From assembly GCA_947034885.2 (NCBI GenBank), contig OZ019759.1, forward strand, positions 2,668,501 to 2,732,500: DNA of 64,000 nt, written 5' to 3'. The DNA comes from Thuidium tamariscinum (lineage: Eukaryota; Streptophyta; Bryopsida; Hypnales; Thuidiaceae). Of this stretch, positions 48,401 through 59,468 are shown one piece after another. Each line of letters opens with the position of its first letter. Position 1 is the stretch's first letter. The position numbers and the translations under genes are program-made. Below the pieces are notes generated by a model, which worked only from the letters and a program-made list of their open reading frames with translations, ran no database searches and was not told where the DNA came from.

Positions 48401-49949
48401 GATACTGGTTTGGGTGGGAAACGCCTTGACTCCCGTGAAAGGATGGAAGAATTCCACCACTTCAAGAACTTGATTTTATGAGCCGGAGTCGTATTGCATG
48501 TTGCAACCATCTGCAACTTCTCCAAGGTCATCTCAGGAATCTCATTTGAGATCCAATGCTTCTCCACCTACACCAGAGAAAAAAAAATTAGATTTGTATG
48601 GGATTTTGAAGTGACATTTCTCATTTTATTATGAAATGGAGAAATTACTTACTTCTTCCAAAAATCCAAGCGTATTAGCTGGATTTGCCACCGCTAACAA
48701 TTTGGACATCTTCGAGTTCAACTTTCCAGTCTTCTCTTTTGCCCCATCTCTCATTGCTTGTGCAAGACCTTCTGCAATGCTCTTGCCCTCTGGAGTGACC
48801 TCATTGTATTTGCGAGCAACTGCGTCAGCGGCTTGAGATATTTCTTGCTGAGAAATCCAAGTTCCCAAATGACTTGAAATCAGTATACAAAAAATAATAG
48901 AAAACATTAGTCAAATGAAAATTAAGAAACATAGGAAAGGAATATCTCACCCGGAAAATAAAGGAAGTGAAGACCTCTTGTGGCATAGAATACCACGTCT
49001 TCTTGGTTTTTGGTAGTCCACACCGCTTCAACTCTGACGGCTTCAACATCTCATTGAACCGTTCAATAGGTAACAACCCATACTTCTGAACCTGATATAT
49101 GTTGTGAATCATATTCGTCTTCACATGAGAGCCTTCCATTGATCTGTCATACAAAACAAGTTTCTCAATGTCGTGTTCATCATGAATCCATATTTTGAGA
49201 TTTCTACTAAATTATGAATTCAAAGCATAGAAATTGAGGGTTTAGGATATTCCATACTTGTTAATGTCATGCATGGCATGCATGGCAAGCTCGATTCTGC
49301 CCTTTGTCTCGAAGACAATTGAATCCACACAATAATGCCATTTCCTGTCATTGGAGTGCCTCCTGGAAATGTAGTTCATCCATGAGATGAGACGGTGGTT
49401 ACCGTCACAAACATAGAACTTCAGGTTCCTTAAGAACCTCAACTCCGGCTTCGACTCCAAATGGGCAATGAATGTACTGTTTTTTTCTTTCCAAAAAGGA
49501 TCCCACTTGTCCATCTCTTCTTCTGTGAACTCAGAGCTCTCCCCAGCTTCGTTTGTTGTAGTCACATAAAAAACTGCTGCACCCTCATGGTAACCAACTA
49601 CAAACTCGTGCTCGAGCAATTCCAAATCAGAAAAAAGGGTAGGTCTCACCATCGGCATAGACACCATTCGACACAAAGGTATTTGAAGCCGGAATAAGTG
49701 ATCCGGCTTCATTCTTAGGCTTGCTATTGTGTTCACTGAATCCCCTTTTTGGAATTGTCGCAAATCATCCTCCAACAAGTCCTTGTCCTCTTCTGCTATG
49801 AAGTCATACAACACATCTTGCTCCAACACATCTTGTCCCTCCTTAGAATCCTTGGGTACACTTGAAATCTCTTGTTGAATTGTCTCTTCCGTGTTTGGAG
49901 TCTCAAAAATAGTGTCTTCTTGAGAAAGGTTGACTGGTGACACATCCAT
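45426..49949 (-). CDS. ParB-like domain / DNA methyltransferase-like fusion gene of element B (about 11 exons)
   Basis: The start ATG 49949 directly follows a TTTTGCAG acceptor. Exons by homology with A and by GT-AG limits are about 49949-49255, 49143-48950, 48850-48650, 48567-48350, 48213-47975, 47643-46918, 46806-46455, 46358-46080, 45990-45777 and 45688-45426, roughly 1,050 residues. Seen: an acidic N-terminus, a ParB-like motif FYVCDGNHRLISWMNYI near residue 180, long helical blocks, a Lys/Glu coiled coil (about 47170-47380), then a methyltransferase-like end with DLMIFDYQENLPVPN and DDGCIVVFHSWG, then MAWRGAREKDARFIQFIIEG and GDIILDCTAST / GASITACRATGRHIVALEED. That order (a DPPY-like position before the glycine loop) is the beta-class arrangement of N6-adenine and N4-cytosine methylases. 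The catalytic DPPY/SPPY tetrapeptide is not conserved. One in-frame stop lies in the exon at 46358-46080; otherwise the frame is open, so it was lost recently or is read differently. Nuclear DNA binding is inferred. Confidence 0.72.
47781..47883. repeat. Intronic hairpin centred on CCGGCGGATCCGACGG
   Basis: Arms of about 48 bp (GGGGGGTCCCAGAGGTACCT then CTTGGACATCCG, and inverted) lie in the intron between the exons at 48213-47975 and 47643-46918. The centre is at 47830/47831. It is absent from the matching A intron, so it is a mobile or variable insertion. Confidence 0.88.
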
Positions 49950-50136
49950 CTGCAAAATCAAAAAAGAAATCAATGTCTACAAATCTAAATATGAGGAGTC
50001 AAAATCTAAGTCAATTCAAGATCCAATGGAAACCTATATTCTTTGAAAGTACACATAAAGAAAAATTTAGTAATTTATAAAATTTCAATAGGGTTGTATA
50101 CAAAATATGTATGGTTTAAAATAAAGCTAAATCCAC

Positions 50137-50560
50137 TTAGTCTATCTCTATATCCCCTTCTGAGTCTGAGCTCAAGTGAATGAACACTGGCTCTTGTGGA
50201 CCTATAGGACCACTACAAGCACACATACAAAACTCTTGTAGTGGTGGACCATCTACTGTGATAGAGGTTCGTGACTCTGAGCTATACTCAGTGTCAGAGC
50301 TCTCTAGAGACGTGAATCTTCCTCTCTTATACAGAATCTCTAATTGCCTTACAAAATGTCTTTTACTGCGAGCCCTGATGTCACTCACTCGACTCGTCAC
50401 TGAACTCTCAAAGGCATCTGCTGCTTGCGATGCTGCATCCATGATGTCATCAAAACTTACCAAGTCTTCACGTGGAGCTTATGTGTCCTCTTCGGAGTCA
50501 CTTGAAACATCAACATTTCGATTCACTCGTGCAGGGAACTGGGATGGACCCGCTCCATGA
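50137..50560 (-). CDS. Small ORF with SUMO-interacting-like motifs, 5' of the ParB-methyltransferase
   Basis: The frame 50463-50137 starts with ATG (MVSFDDIMDAASQAADAFES), continues with SVTSRVSDIRARSKRHFVRQ and ESSDTEYSSESRTSI, and ends EPVFIHLSSDSEGDIEID-stop. Upstream in the same frame, NVDVSSDSEED precedes a stop. A related ORF sits at the same place in A. It may be a short independent protein or a 5' exon joined to the large gene by splicing. The acidic, Ser/Asp-flanked hydrophobic cores resemble SUMO-interacting motifs. I do not recognise a domain otherwise. Confidence 0.5.
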
Positions 50561-50599
50561 GTCACCAAGGCACTGTCAACTAGTGCTAAAGGTGAAGAG

Positions 50600-51090
50600 G
50601 CCCCTTCTTCACATCCTTGTTTTCAAAATCACAGTCCCAAAAAAATTAATTTACTTAGAAAATACATAAAGATAGAGCAAATTGGAAGTCATTCATGGAC
50701 ACACTAGAAAGTATAGAAGCCCATTACTAAGAGATAGATGATCTCAGGGTTTTATAGCACTAAAGACAAGACTCCCATCATTCCAAAGACAAGACTCCCA
50801 TCATCTTGGACTTTGATTCATTCTACATTCTTTATGTGCACCATGAAATTTAGTCTAGTTAGCCATATACTTTGGAACAATAACAATAAAAATAAATGAA
50901 AGATTTCAAGCGAAGGCATTTCTAATCAATAACATTCAAAATTCATTAACATACTACAATTCCGAAATCTATAAAATCGAAAATTTTTAGTAAATGAAGA
51001 ATCTTTGAATTCCGCTGATTCGTTGAAATCTTTGTAAAATTAACCAAAATTTCATTTCTTCAAAAAAAAAAAATTTTTTATTAAATTTTG
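50600..51090. other. Non-coding spacer of B
   Basis: Contains a direct repeat of AAGACAAGACTCCCATCAT at about 50765 and 50790. No gene is seen. It may hold the promoter region of the minus-strand gene. Confidence 0.4.
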
Positions 51091-51091
51091 G

Positions 51092-51191
51092 AATCTGGTA
51101 CTTGAGACCGTGAGGTCCCCAATATCGGGGCCCGGTGACCGTCGGATACTAGGCCACGATCTTGGGGACCTCACGGTCTCCAGTATCAGAC
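51092..51191. repeat. Hairpin with degenerate GTCGGATAC centre
   Basis: Arms GAGACCGTGAGGTCCCCAA and, inverted, GAGACCGTGAGGTCCCCAAG around GGTGACCGTCGGATACTAGG. The symmetric centre has been altered by mutation. Confidence 0.85.
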
Positions 51192-51410
51192 GCTTGTAAA
51201 GGCTTAACTAAATAAAAAAAATTATTTTCATTTTTTTTTTCTTAAAAAATATCTAAAAAATACAGCATATATATATATATATTTCAAAATATTAATTTCG
51301 ATTTAAAATTAATGAAAAATAAATAAAAGTATTTGAGTTATCCATTTAAATCATCGTAAAATGAAGAAAAAAAAAATTAAAAAAATTTTAAAAAATTAAA
51401 AAAAAAATTA

Positions 51411-51528
51411 TAGCCGTCAGATGATGGAGATCCTAGGGTCCCCATGATCGTGGCCTGGTGACCGGCGGATCCAACGGTCACCAGGCCACGATCATGGGGA
51501 CCCCAGGATCACCATCATCTGACGGCTA
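51411..51528. repeat. 118-bp hairpin, centre GGCGGATCCAAC
   Basis: Arms of about 53 bp from TAGCCGTCAGATGATGG to GGTGACC with only two or three mismatches. It lies in the spacer between the two divergent genes of B. Confidence 0.93.
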
Positions 51529-51816
51529 GAGATCCTTCTTCCGCATGCAATACATGAAAACCAGAGTTCAATACTCTGAACGTATCTGGATTTTCAGATC
51601 TATAGATCATAACCGAACTTCCAAAATCCCAATTTCAAACTTACAAATGATCGTGATAAAAAGCTCTGCAACTCGCATTTCACGTCCAAAACTTTTGTAA
51701 ATATGAGCTAGTTATCAAAATGAGATTGTGCATCGACAAAACTCCTGCCTGCCTGAGATCATCATCGAAATCCTAGCATGACCTGGTTTCATGAATTAAA
51801 TTTTGAAAAAAGAAAC

Positions 51817-51944
51817 AAAAAATCCCCGCAGGGTTGCATTCTTCGGGGGTCCAGACTTTGGCAGTCCGAGGTAGCTCGGATCCGAGCTACCTTGGACTGC
51901 CAAAGTCTGGACCCCCGAAGAATGCAACCCTGCGGGGATTTTTT
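51817..51944. repeat. Almost perfect 128-bp palindrome, centre CTCGGATCCGAG
   Basis: Arms of 64 bp from AAAAAATCCCCGCAGGG to the centre at 51880/51881 with about one mismatch and no loop. This is the best-preserved hairpin of the family, so it is probably the youngest or is kept by conversion between arms. Confidence 0.95.
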
Positions 51945-54520
51945 TTAAATTCTTGATGACAAAACAACGACAACAATCCCTGAACCTGGTTCGGAGTGAT
52001 CCTGTATACATCAACGCAACTACTGGATTCTCTAGTCCAACCTGTTGAGGAAGTCTGGGACTTTGCAACCAAAAACTGAAGAACTCCAAACAGAAAACTA
52101 AAGACGCCGACCTTGTATCCTATCGTAGGAAGACCAGGAAATCAGAGGATTCCTTCGGCATGACCGCGCACTTGCGCAGGTGAGAAACAAAATGAGTTGA
52201 GTTTAACCTTGGAGCTCTTCCGCAGTTTCCTTCTTGCAGCTGGAGCTGGTGGCGTCGATGAGCCCTCCCACACCCGGCTTCGAGTAGTTCGCGTCATCCT
52301 TGTGTCCTGAGCAGAAGCAGAAGAATCTCAAACATGCGCAAGGAAGTGAAAATGAGAGCACAGGTCCTCCGACGCTCAGAATCCAGCATCGAAGTGGATC
52401 AGTTGCTCGAGGTTAGGAGCCTTGTAAGCGAAAGCCTTGCATGCCAAGCAGGCACCAGAATGGCAACATTCCCTGTCAGGATAAGAAATCCGAAACATTC
52501 TCTCCGAATGCAAGGTGGATACGCGCCGCGGGTGATCCACAAAGGCGAGGATCCCATGTCGATCTGTATTCTCTGCTCCTGGTCTCTCCGCGCGCCGCAA
52601 GCCTCCCGAGATTTTAGTTTTCTAAATCTGCAGATTCTCAACGTACCTCCCGAGGCACTTTTTGACAGACTGAAGCAACCGCATGATAATGTGATATTAC
52701 GAGGTGATAATACGGAGGTGCCGTGACGTGGCCTGTCACTGCTGACGTGGCACGCAGTAACAGGGCAGGACCCATATGAGTCCAGTTTTCGTCCTCCTTA
52801 TGCCATGTCAGAACGGACGCGTGGCAGTTTCTTATTCGTCATGAGGTAATCCAGTTTTCAAATTAAATTTTTTTATGGCATTGTCAATGCAGATGATGGA
52901 ATATCAAAATCAACTTTTAAGTAGAATTTAATTAATGCATAATCATTCTTCATTTTTTGGTCAAGAAAAGTTTTCCTATTGATGTTAATGATTTTTTTTG
53001 TGCCTCTAACAGCTATATATTTAGTGGTGAATGATTAAATTTTGGTTATTCTTTAATCTAGTTGTTCCATTGTCGGTTGTTTATCCTCTTTGTCTTGGAT
53101 TAAGGTTTGGTATAGGTTTGGATACTTTTGAATACGTCAATACTATAGCCAAGCTCAAAATGAAAAGAAAATCGTATATGGTAGTCTATTAAGAGCATCT
53201 TGAAATATTGAATCTTACAGATCCTCAACGAAAAGGCTAAGCTTTGTACACTAAATTCTTAGCTCTTGACATAAGATATCTCTCTCATAAGTAGTGAAAG
53301 TGTATACATTACACCCTTCAAATTCCTATTCCGCCTTCAATAATCTAATTGAGATGCGTACATCAAAATTCTGGAAGATATAAAATACCGTGACACTCTC
53401 CCAGAAGTTGCGGAGATAACAAAATTGAAGAGGCAACACTAAAGCAAAGAAATTTTCTAGCGGATCTTACAGTTCTGTAACTCTGTGCTGTTCCACCTGC
53501 CTCAATATTGGTATTGGCTTCGTACGTCTCCTGGACTGCTTCACCATCGTGGATCTGGTCCTCCTCCTCCCCACCAATGCTCTCTCCTTCGAAGCGAAGG
53601 GATCTCCGAAGATCTTCTGCTGCGTGTGCTAACTTAGATGGCCCTCTTCTCCCTCTTGTCATTCTAGATCGTCTTAAAGCCCGAGAGGATGAGAAATAGA
53701 ATGCAGTTCGCTTCCTCTTTCTTCTTCTATGATTCGAACTACCCAAGAAATCTCTACTATTCTCTACAAGCATGAAGTCAGAAGCTAGAACATCACAACT
53801 CCCGCACTCTCCCGCACTTCCACAAGCAATTGATAAGAATGTGTTTGGAGCCAAGGTTCCTCCTTCTTATGGTGTAAGTAGAAGGTTAGGGTTAGCCGCT
53901 TTTTCCTCATCTGGAGTAATGACGCGCGTGGGAGTACAGTGTTACATGGGTTGAATGATGTACTATGAGCGGCGCCGGCAAAAACTTATTGGAGGATCTG
54001 GACTTGACAGTTTTGTCATTGTCAGTTTCTTCACCTTGAAGCCTTAATTTCTGCAATTCAAAAAAGTGAGTTTGCCGTCTACTGAAATGACCGCTAACAT
54101 GTCAGATTCTACAGTAATAATGGGCTATGACAGCCGCCTCCACACAGAGAATTAAATTTCAATAGAGAAGGACTTGTAGTCCTTACATTGGTGGCTCTGT
54201 TTTAATTTCTTAAGATTATACAATATTGAAGGATTCTGTGGAATAGAGGTGTTTGCTTTTTCAAACTTATATGTCAGAAGTACTTTTAAATTAATTATAT
54301 TACAGAAGTAATTATTTCAATGTTCTAGGCCTTATAAGAAGGTTGCTAATAAATGAAGAATGTAAAGCACAGTGGCGGCTAAAATTGGATAAAATAGAAA
54401 TAGATAAGATTTTATATCTCTAGACATGACAAAGTTCAAATGTAGTCATGCTTGTGTTCATTTCAACCTCATGTGGTAAAAAGGATTCATAGTCTCCTCT
54501 TTCTCACAACCCTCTTTTGG
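51945..54520. other. Intergenic region of B with GC-richer gene-like pieces
   Basis: Two stretches differ in composition from their surroundings. Near 52140-52740 the minus strand holds a frame with ECCHSGACLACKAFAYKAPN then LEQLIHFDAG and a Ser/Arg-rich stretch. Near 53363-53870 the minus strand holds a 160-codon frame (with RRRKRKRTAFYFSSSRALRR and a donor-like GTAAGATCC at about 53470). Neither has a family I can name. They may be captured host exon fragments (as Pack-MULEs do), or the promoter and leader exons of the divergent genes. 52870-53340 and 53960-54500 are AT-rich with nothing recognised. Confidence 0.35.
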
Positions 54521-54528
54521 ATTTCAGG

Positions 54529-57500
54529 ATGGCTTACATTAGAGTAGATGGCCGTGAAGTTCCTTTGGTTTTTCCAGTAGTAGATGGTAAACCCGCTAGA
54601 GTGGCCTCCCACCTTCTCCATATTCAATTCAAATTTATAGAGACCTCCATATATGTTGAAGAGGAAAAAATGCTAGATTCAGGTGAAGTCCAGGAGTCCA
54701 TCCCTGTTGTTGTGTCCGTAGAGGACGGAATACGTTGTTGGTACCTCGGTCCAGAAAACTATAGAGCGTATGGGCTTCCACTGTCTATGTTCAGTGCGTC
54801 CTTGGAAATCCTTAGTCGTCAGTCAGATAATTCTACAGTGAATATGCCATGTACCAAATCGGGCATTGCACTTAGTCCACCTCCGGAAGCTTCCCCAATT
54901 CTTGAGAAGCATAAAGCACTTCGTGCGGTGAAAGTAGAGAGATTAGATCCAATCATTGAGTTGTCTTCAGATTCTGATGGGGAAACTCCTCATTCTGGTT
55001 TTGAGAATCCTGCTAGTTCTGTTCTGCTTGCACCATGCAAGATGGAAACAATTGAGTCACTATCCGCAATCCCTTCAAGTAGTCCTTCAAAATCGGCATT
55101 GACAGTCCCCCATTTCAATCCACATGTAGCGAGCATAGAGAGCATAGTGGATTGTTTGAAGAGACTAGGTACCATGCGCCGCTCTCGGAATGAGTTGTCA
55201 ACAATGGATCTGGGCAGTTTCAAGCACATGCAAGTTCCATTTCTTCCCACCGTCTTTGATGGAGATGTCATCTTCGAATTGCCACCATGCCGCTCATCTT
55301 CTTCTTCATCAGGGGCCCGCAATTTGGAGGGGATGGATAAGCGATACGACGGACATCCGTGGTGTAAAGTGATGACTACAAACATTCACAACTCCGACAA
55401 CCTGAAATTCCATAAGTCATTCTGTGCTGGACATCTTTCTTGTGAGAATGCAAATTGTGATTATCTGAAGAGAACTTCAAAGAAAAATGAGACAGAGTGG
55501 ACTGGATATACTATATTCCCTTTTACTCCGGGAGAGTGTACACCTGTAGACTCAACTCTAGTATGCAAGGTTTGCAAAACTTCACCTATGTGTCTTAGCG
55601 CATGCCTAGCTAGGATATATTACGTATGCAGTAATAAGCCAGAAGTGAATAGAGCAGCAATTCACTTTGGAGAGCATAGGCACCCTGTTGCTAAGGGCAT
55701 GTACAGAGATTCTACTGAAAAGATTTGCGGACTTATAGCGGAGCAAGTGGCAAAGACACCCTTGGCTACAAACTCTGCTACTGCTCTTTCAGCTAGTAAA
55801 GACTTCTTAACAAACTACTTGTTTCACAATGGAGAGGGCAAGAAGGAGATGTTGAAGGAGGAGGAAATGGAAGAGGTTATGGATCGCTTCCAGTACCTGA
55901 GTAGTCCAAGTATCCGCAACGTTATCTCTTCTTTCCGTTCAAACAATCGTGGAGGACTAATTGACAACATTATGACCATGAAGAAAGAGTCGAAGTTTGA
56001 ATTCATACACGACAGCGTCTTTCCAGGACAAGGTAAAGAAAAGGTCTACATTTTTAAAATGCTTACAGAGGGGCCTGGGAGTGGAGTAGACCTTGTGAAG
56101 CGCATGCAAGGAGGAAGTGATTTGTAGAATGCTTGGTTGATGTTTGACCACGTGAAGCGCGTGAAGGAGTGGACCACAATGGCTTGCCACGTGTATGATA
56201 CGGAGTACAAGAAGGTGATGACTGTAGCTATTTGTGATATGCAATCTGAAGACACCGAGGTTTAAGTACAATTTGGCGAAGTTTAAACGCAGTAATGCTT
56301 CAACATGGGGTGCCTAATCCGAATTTCAAGGGATTTATGGCAGATAGTGCCATGGCCAATTGGAATGCAGTTCGCATTGTGTATGGTAGTGGTTTTGCCA
56401 ATGTTGCAATGGAGAATCGTGAAAGAACATGTTTGCTGCATTGGAGTACCTTTCTCCATAGACATACACAGAAGTACATCAAAGAGGCATTCCAACAACA
56501 ACATATTTCGTTATGCAAGCAATACAAAGATTCGAAGAATATGGACCAAGCAGAGACACGTTACTTGGCAATACGTTCATGGTGGCTATCATCGGGAGCT
56601 GCAACTGAAGATGCACTTCGTGACTTAGATCATTGGCTGGCTTTTTGGCATTTTCGATATTGACAGTGGGGAGGCTTTATGGACATGGTGCGTTGAATTT
56701 TTGATGTCAAGTTATGTAATTCTTATAGATGAAATGAAAAATTCTCTAATAGAAAGTTCAGTTTAATGTATGATAAGAATGAAGTGGTAGTGAATACATC
56801 CAATTTTTTTTTGGTTTTTTTCTGATTTTTTCAATTTTTCCTTCCCATGTCTGAAAACGAGGGGGTCCAAGTAATATAGTAATTACATCACTCGGATCCG
56901 ACGGACATATTAATGGTTTTAGGTGGACCCCCCAAATTTGAGATTTACATTAAGAATTTGTGGATGAAATGAAAAAATTGAAAGGCATTTAATCTCTTGG
57001 ACTAACAATTTGGATTAATGATATATTCTTCATTATGTAGTTTTCCATATATTAACCCTATTGATGAAGTCATTGCTAGTCGTATACAATGTTAGAATGT
57101 ATATTGAATACGTACAAGTAGATACATGCAAAGAAGCTTGATTTATTTGAAGTATACAAGACTAATTTCTTTTGAGTTCTTTGGCTTTCCTAGAAATTGA
57201 GTTTGGAGGAGATGCTGGACTTACCATCATGTAACCTATCTGAAATGGTACATAACAAGTGGCTGCAAATGTTGGGAAATCGAGGGAACAACTTATTTGA
57301 TGCAACATGTGATGACAGTATCCATGCTTGGATGCAAATGACAAATTACAGAGCATACTTGAAAGGCCATGCATCGGGCTCAGGTCCCTCAAAAGGAGAG
57401 TTGAAGCTCAGAGCTGCTAGGAGGAGTGGAGATCCCCAAAAAATTGCAGATGCATTGAATGCTTTGCCGGGATTAGAAGGTGTGGGAACAAGAATACCGC

Positions 57501-58582
57501 ACTTAGAAGGAGAAGAAATATTTGGGAGCATGAAGAGGAAGTTAGATGTCCCCATTGGTGATGCAAGTGATTCACATAGACCGGACAAAATGAATTTCTC
57601 TCAACCTCGTGTTAGAACAAGGTCTACGACAACTTCTTCACCTTCTTTGCAGGACAAGACTAAAGAATCTGAGGTGAATACTTCAACATATGTTCCAATT
57701 GCATTTGAGAGTGATTGCGATACATCCAAATGGCATATTGCAAGAATCAGCCACAAATCAAATGCAAGATGTCAAGCTCAACAGAAGACCTCAAACATCA
57801 AGTGCACAGCTAAAATTTCAAGGGGAAAGAAGGGAACTCCAGCGCCAACCTACCGCGGAAGAAAAGAAGAATATGGTAGTAAACGAGAAGTGGTAGTTGA
57901 CTTTTGGTTTTGTTGGGATGACATTGAACGTTGTGTGAAGGGTTCTAAACGGAAGTGGGTTATTGATTGGCCCGAGATACCAGAGGTTTGGCCTATTCTC
58001 ACTGGAACAAACCTCAATCGTGAAGAGACATTGTTGTTGCAGCATGCTGGATTTCACCTACAAGCACGGCCAGTATTGTCACCACGTCAATTGTTCACCA
58101 TGTCAAAGATTTTCACCACTGCTTTGTATGACCACCCTTCACCGAAGAACCCTGACGCATATCCAACAGTGAGGAATAACCGTACCATTCGAAGGGTTGC
58201 AAATGCACCAACCACCGAACAACGGAATAAGTGGGAAAGTGCGGGCAATGTCAGAGGCCAAATTCTAGAGGTGACTTTGCTCCCTTTTCCAGGACTTGGT
58301 GCAATTGTAGTACTCGAGACAGGGTCAGATTCTAACAGGAATGCATATCGAGTTACAATAGGAATGTTTCCAACGTGTACATGTCCAGACTTTGTGAATA
58401 TGGCTGTTTCAGCTATTGGTGGTCGACAACAGTACGTGAACTGCAAGCACTTGTACTATTTGTACACGTACTTTTGCAAGATGGATGTCCACGAAGACAA
58501 ATTCATTCATGCACCAAGTTGTAGCTTCAATGAATTGAAGGTACTTCTAGTTCGAGCAGGAATTATTGCAATTCCAGAATAG
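54529..58582 (+). pseudogene. Element B MULE-like transposase with SWIM finger
   Basis: The start is ATG 54529, three bases after a TTTCAG acceptor-like site. Part 1 (54529-56127) shows a SIM-like PIIELSSDSDGE at residues 142-153 and a WRKY/GCM-type zinc cluster (FHKSFCAGHLSCENANCDYL, CKVCKTSPMCLSAC, AAIHFGEHRHPV; residues about 295-388). It continues as a transposase core with VMTVAICDMQ (first Asp region), FKGFMADSAMANWNAV (second Asp region) and RTCLLHW (C..H). Part 2 (about 57190-58582) is a conserved tail with NKWLQMLGNRGNNLFD and ends in a SWIM finger CTCPDF...VNCKHLYYLYTYF (58376-58470). At least three in-frame stops and one frame change fall between 56125 and 56665, while part 2 is fully open for 460 codons. 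SWIM fingers plus 9-11 bp target duplications are typical of Mutator-like transposases. An intron probably lies at about 56690-57190. Confidence 0.78.
56850..56950. repeat. Imperfect hairpin centred on ACTCGGATCCGACGG
   Basis: Outer arms GAGGGGGTCCAAGTAATAT and, inverted, GGGGGGTCCACCTAAAACC. It lies in the putative transposase intron of B. Confidence 0.65.
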
Positions 58583-59227
58583 GTATGGCTAGATATGTTT
58601 ATGTTTTTCAATTTCATTTATAAATATATATTATAATTGCTATTTGAAGTTCATTTCCTCATATTACAAAAGTATTAGAAAGTGTTGATGCAACTATGCT
58701 TGTATGTGAGCGAAGAGTATTCATGAACCCTGAAAATGAGGAAGAGTGACAAGACTCAAATTCCAAGGTTCATATTCATATGTCCCATAACAATTGCCAT
58801 TCTACAACGCGCTACTATAAGAGTTGTCTTCTTCGATGGTCATATATGGCAAAGGACTGTGTGGGGGAATAGCCTTTCTCCGTCATCATGTGGAGAATTA
58901 TATTCCCCTCGGTTCTTTGACATTTTGTTGAAAATACCAACTGAAGCATGTGTAGATAAAGCACGTATACAATAGTACAGGTATGGTATTTAAATTTGAA
59001 AAATGATGACGTAGGGGCAATCATGAGACTAAGAAGGACACAAAATTAGCTTTATATTTTAGCATAAAGTATCACTAGGATATAGCTTCAATATAAGTGT
59101 TTGACAATTTTTAGAGTGTCGAGAAACTAAATCCTAAAATACGTATGATAAACTTTGAAGGCCTCTGTCTTCATCAAATTAAACTTTAAACAAAAAAAAT
59201 AAAATTTCACAGAAATGATTGTCATAG
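58583..59227. other. 3' region of B downstream of the transposase
   Basis: A 79-codon frame at 58736-58975 has no counterpart in A and no recognised family. No other feature is seen. Confidence 0.4.
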
Positions 59228-59458
59228 GTGACACGGTCATAGGTCACGGTCATTGGTGACGCGGTAATAGGTCACATGGTCATAGGTCTTAAATTGAAGA
59301 ACAAATGAAAAAAAAATTAGAATTTTGAAAAAAAAAATGAAAAAAAGTAATTTTACCCAAAAAATTTGAAAATATCTGGTTTGGAGGCTTCCCGCTCACA
59401 AGCTCCACGCTCACGGCTCACAGGCTCGCCGCTCCACGCTCGCACACTAGCGTCGTTG
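59228..59458 (-). repeat. Element B right subterminal and terminal repeats
   Basis: Five degenerate (CACGGTCATAGGT)-type units lie at about 59228-59290, followed by about 90 bp of AT-rich sequence and the terminal repeat 59384-59458 built of GCTCACA/GCTCCAC units and ending CACTAGCGTCGTTG. Confidence 0.88.
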
Positions 59459-59468
59459 TAGTCATAAG

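Larger units (their letters stand above)
44717..59458. mobile_element. Element B: MULE-like transposon with ParB-methyltransferase cargo
   Basis: The left terminus CAGGGTTGCTAGCGTGTGAG and the inverted right terminus CAACGACGCTAGTGTGCGAG both continue into GAGCnTG repeats ending GAGCGGGAA. A perfect 10-bp duplication TAGTCATAAG flanks it (44707-44716 and 59459-59468). Length is 14,742 bp. Contents from left: subterminal CCTATGACCGTGG repeats, the ParB-methyltransferase gene (minus), a small SIM-bearing ORF (minus), a 4-kb spacer with hairpins and GC-richer gene-like pieces, the transposase (plus), and right subterminal CACGGTCATAGGT repeats. B lies inside element A near A's right end. Confidence 0.92.

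Noticed and set aside
52376-52641. Naming the Cys-rich CHSGACLACKAF peptide as a known metal-binding protein
   Set aside because: The motif is suggestive but too short and broken to assign; kept only as a gene-like piece.
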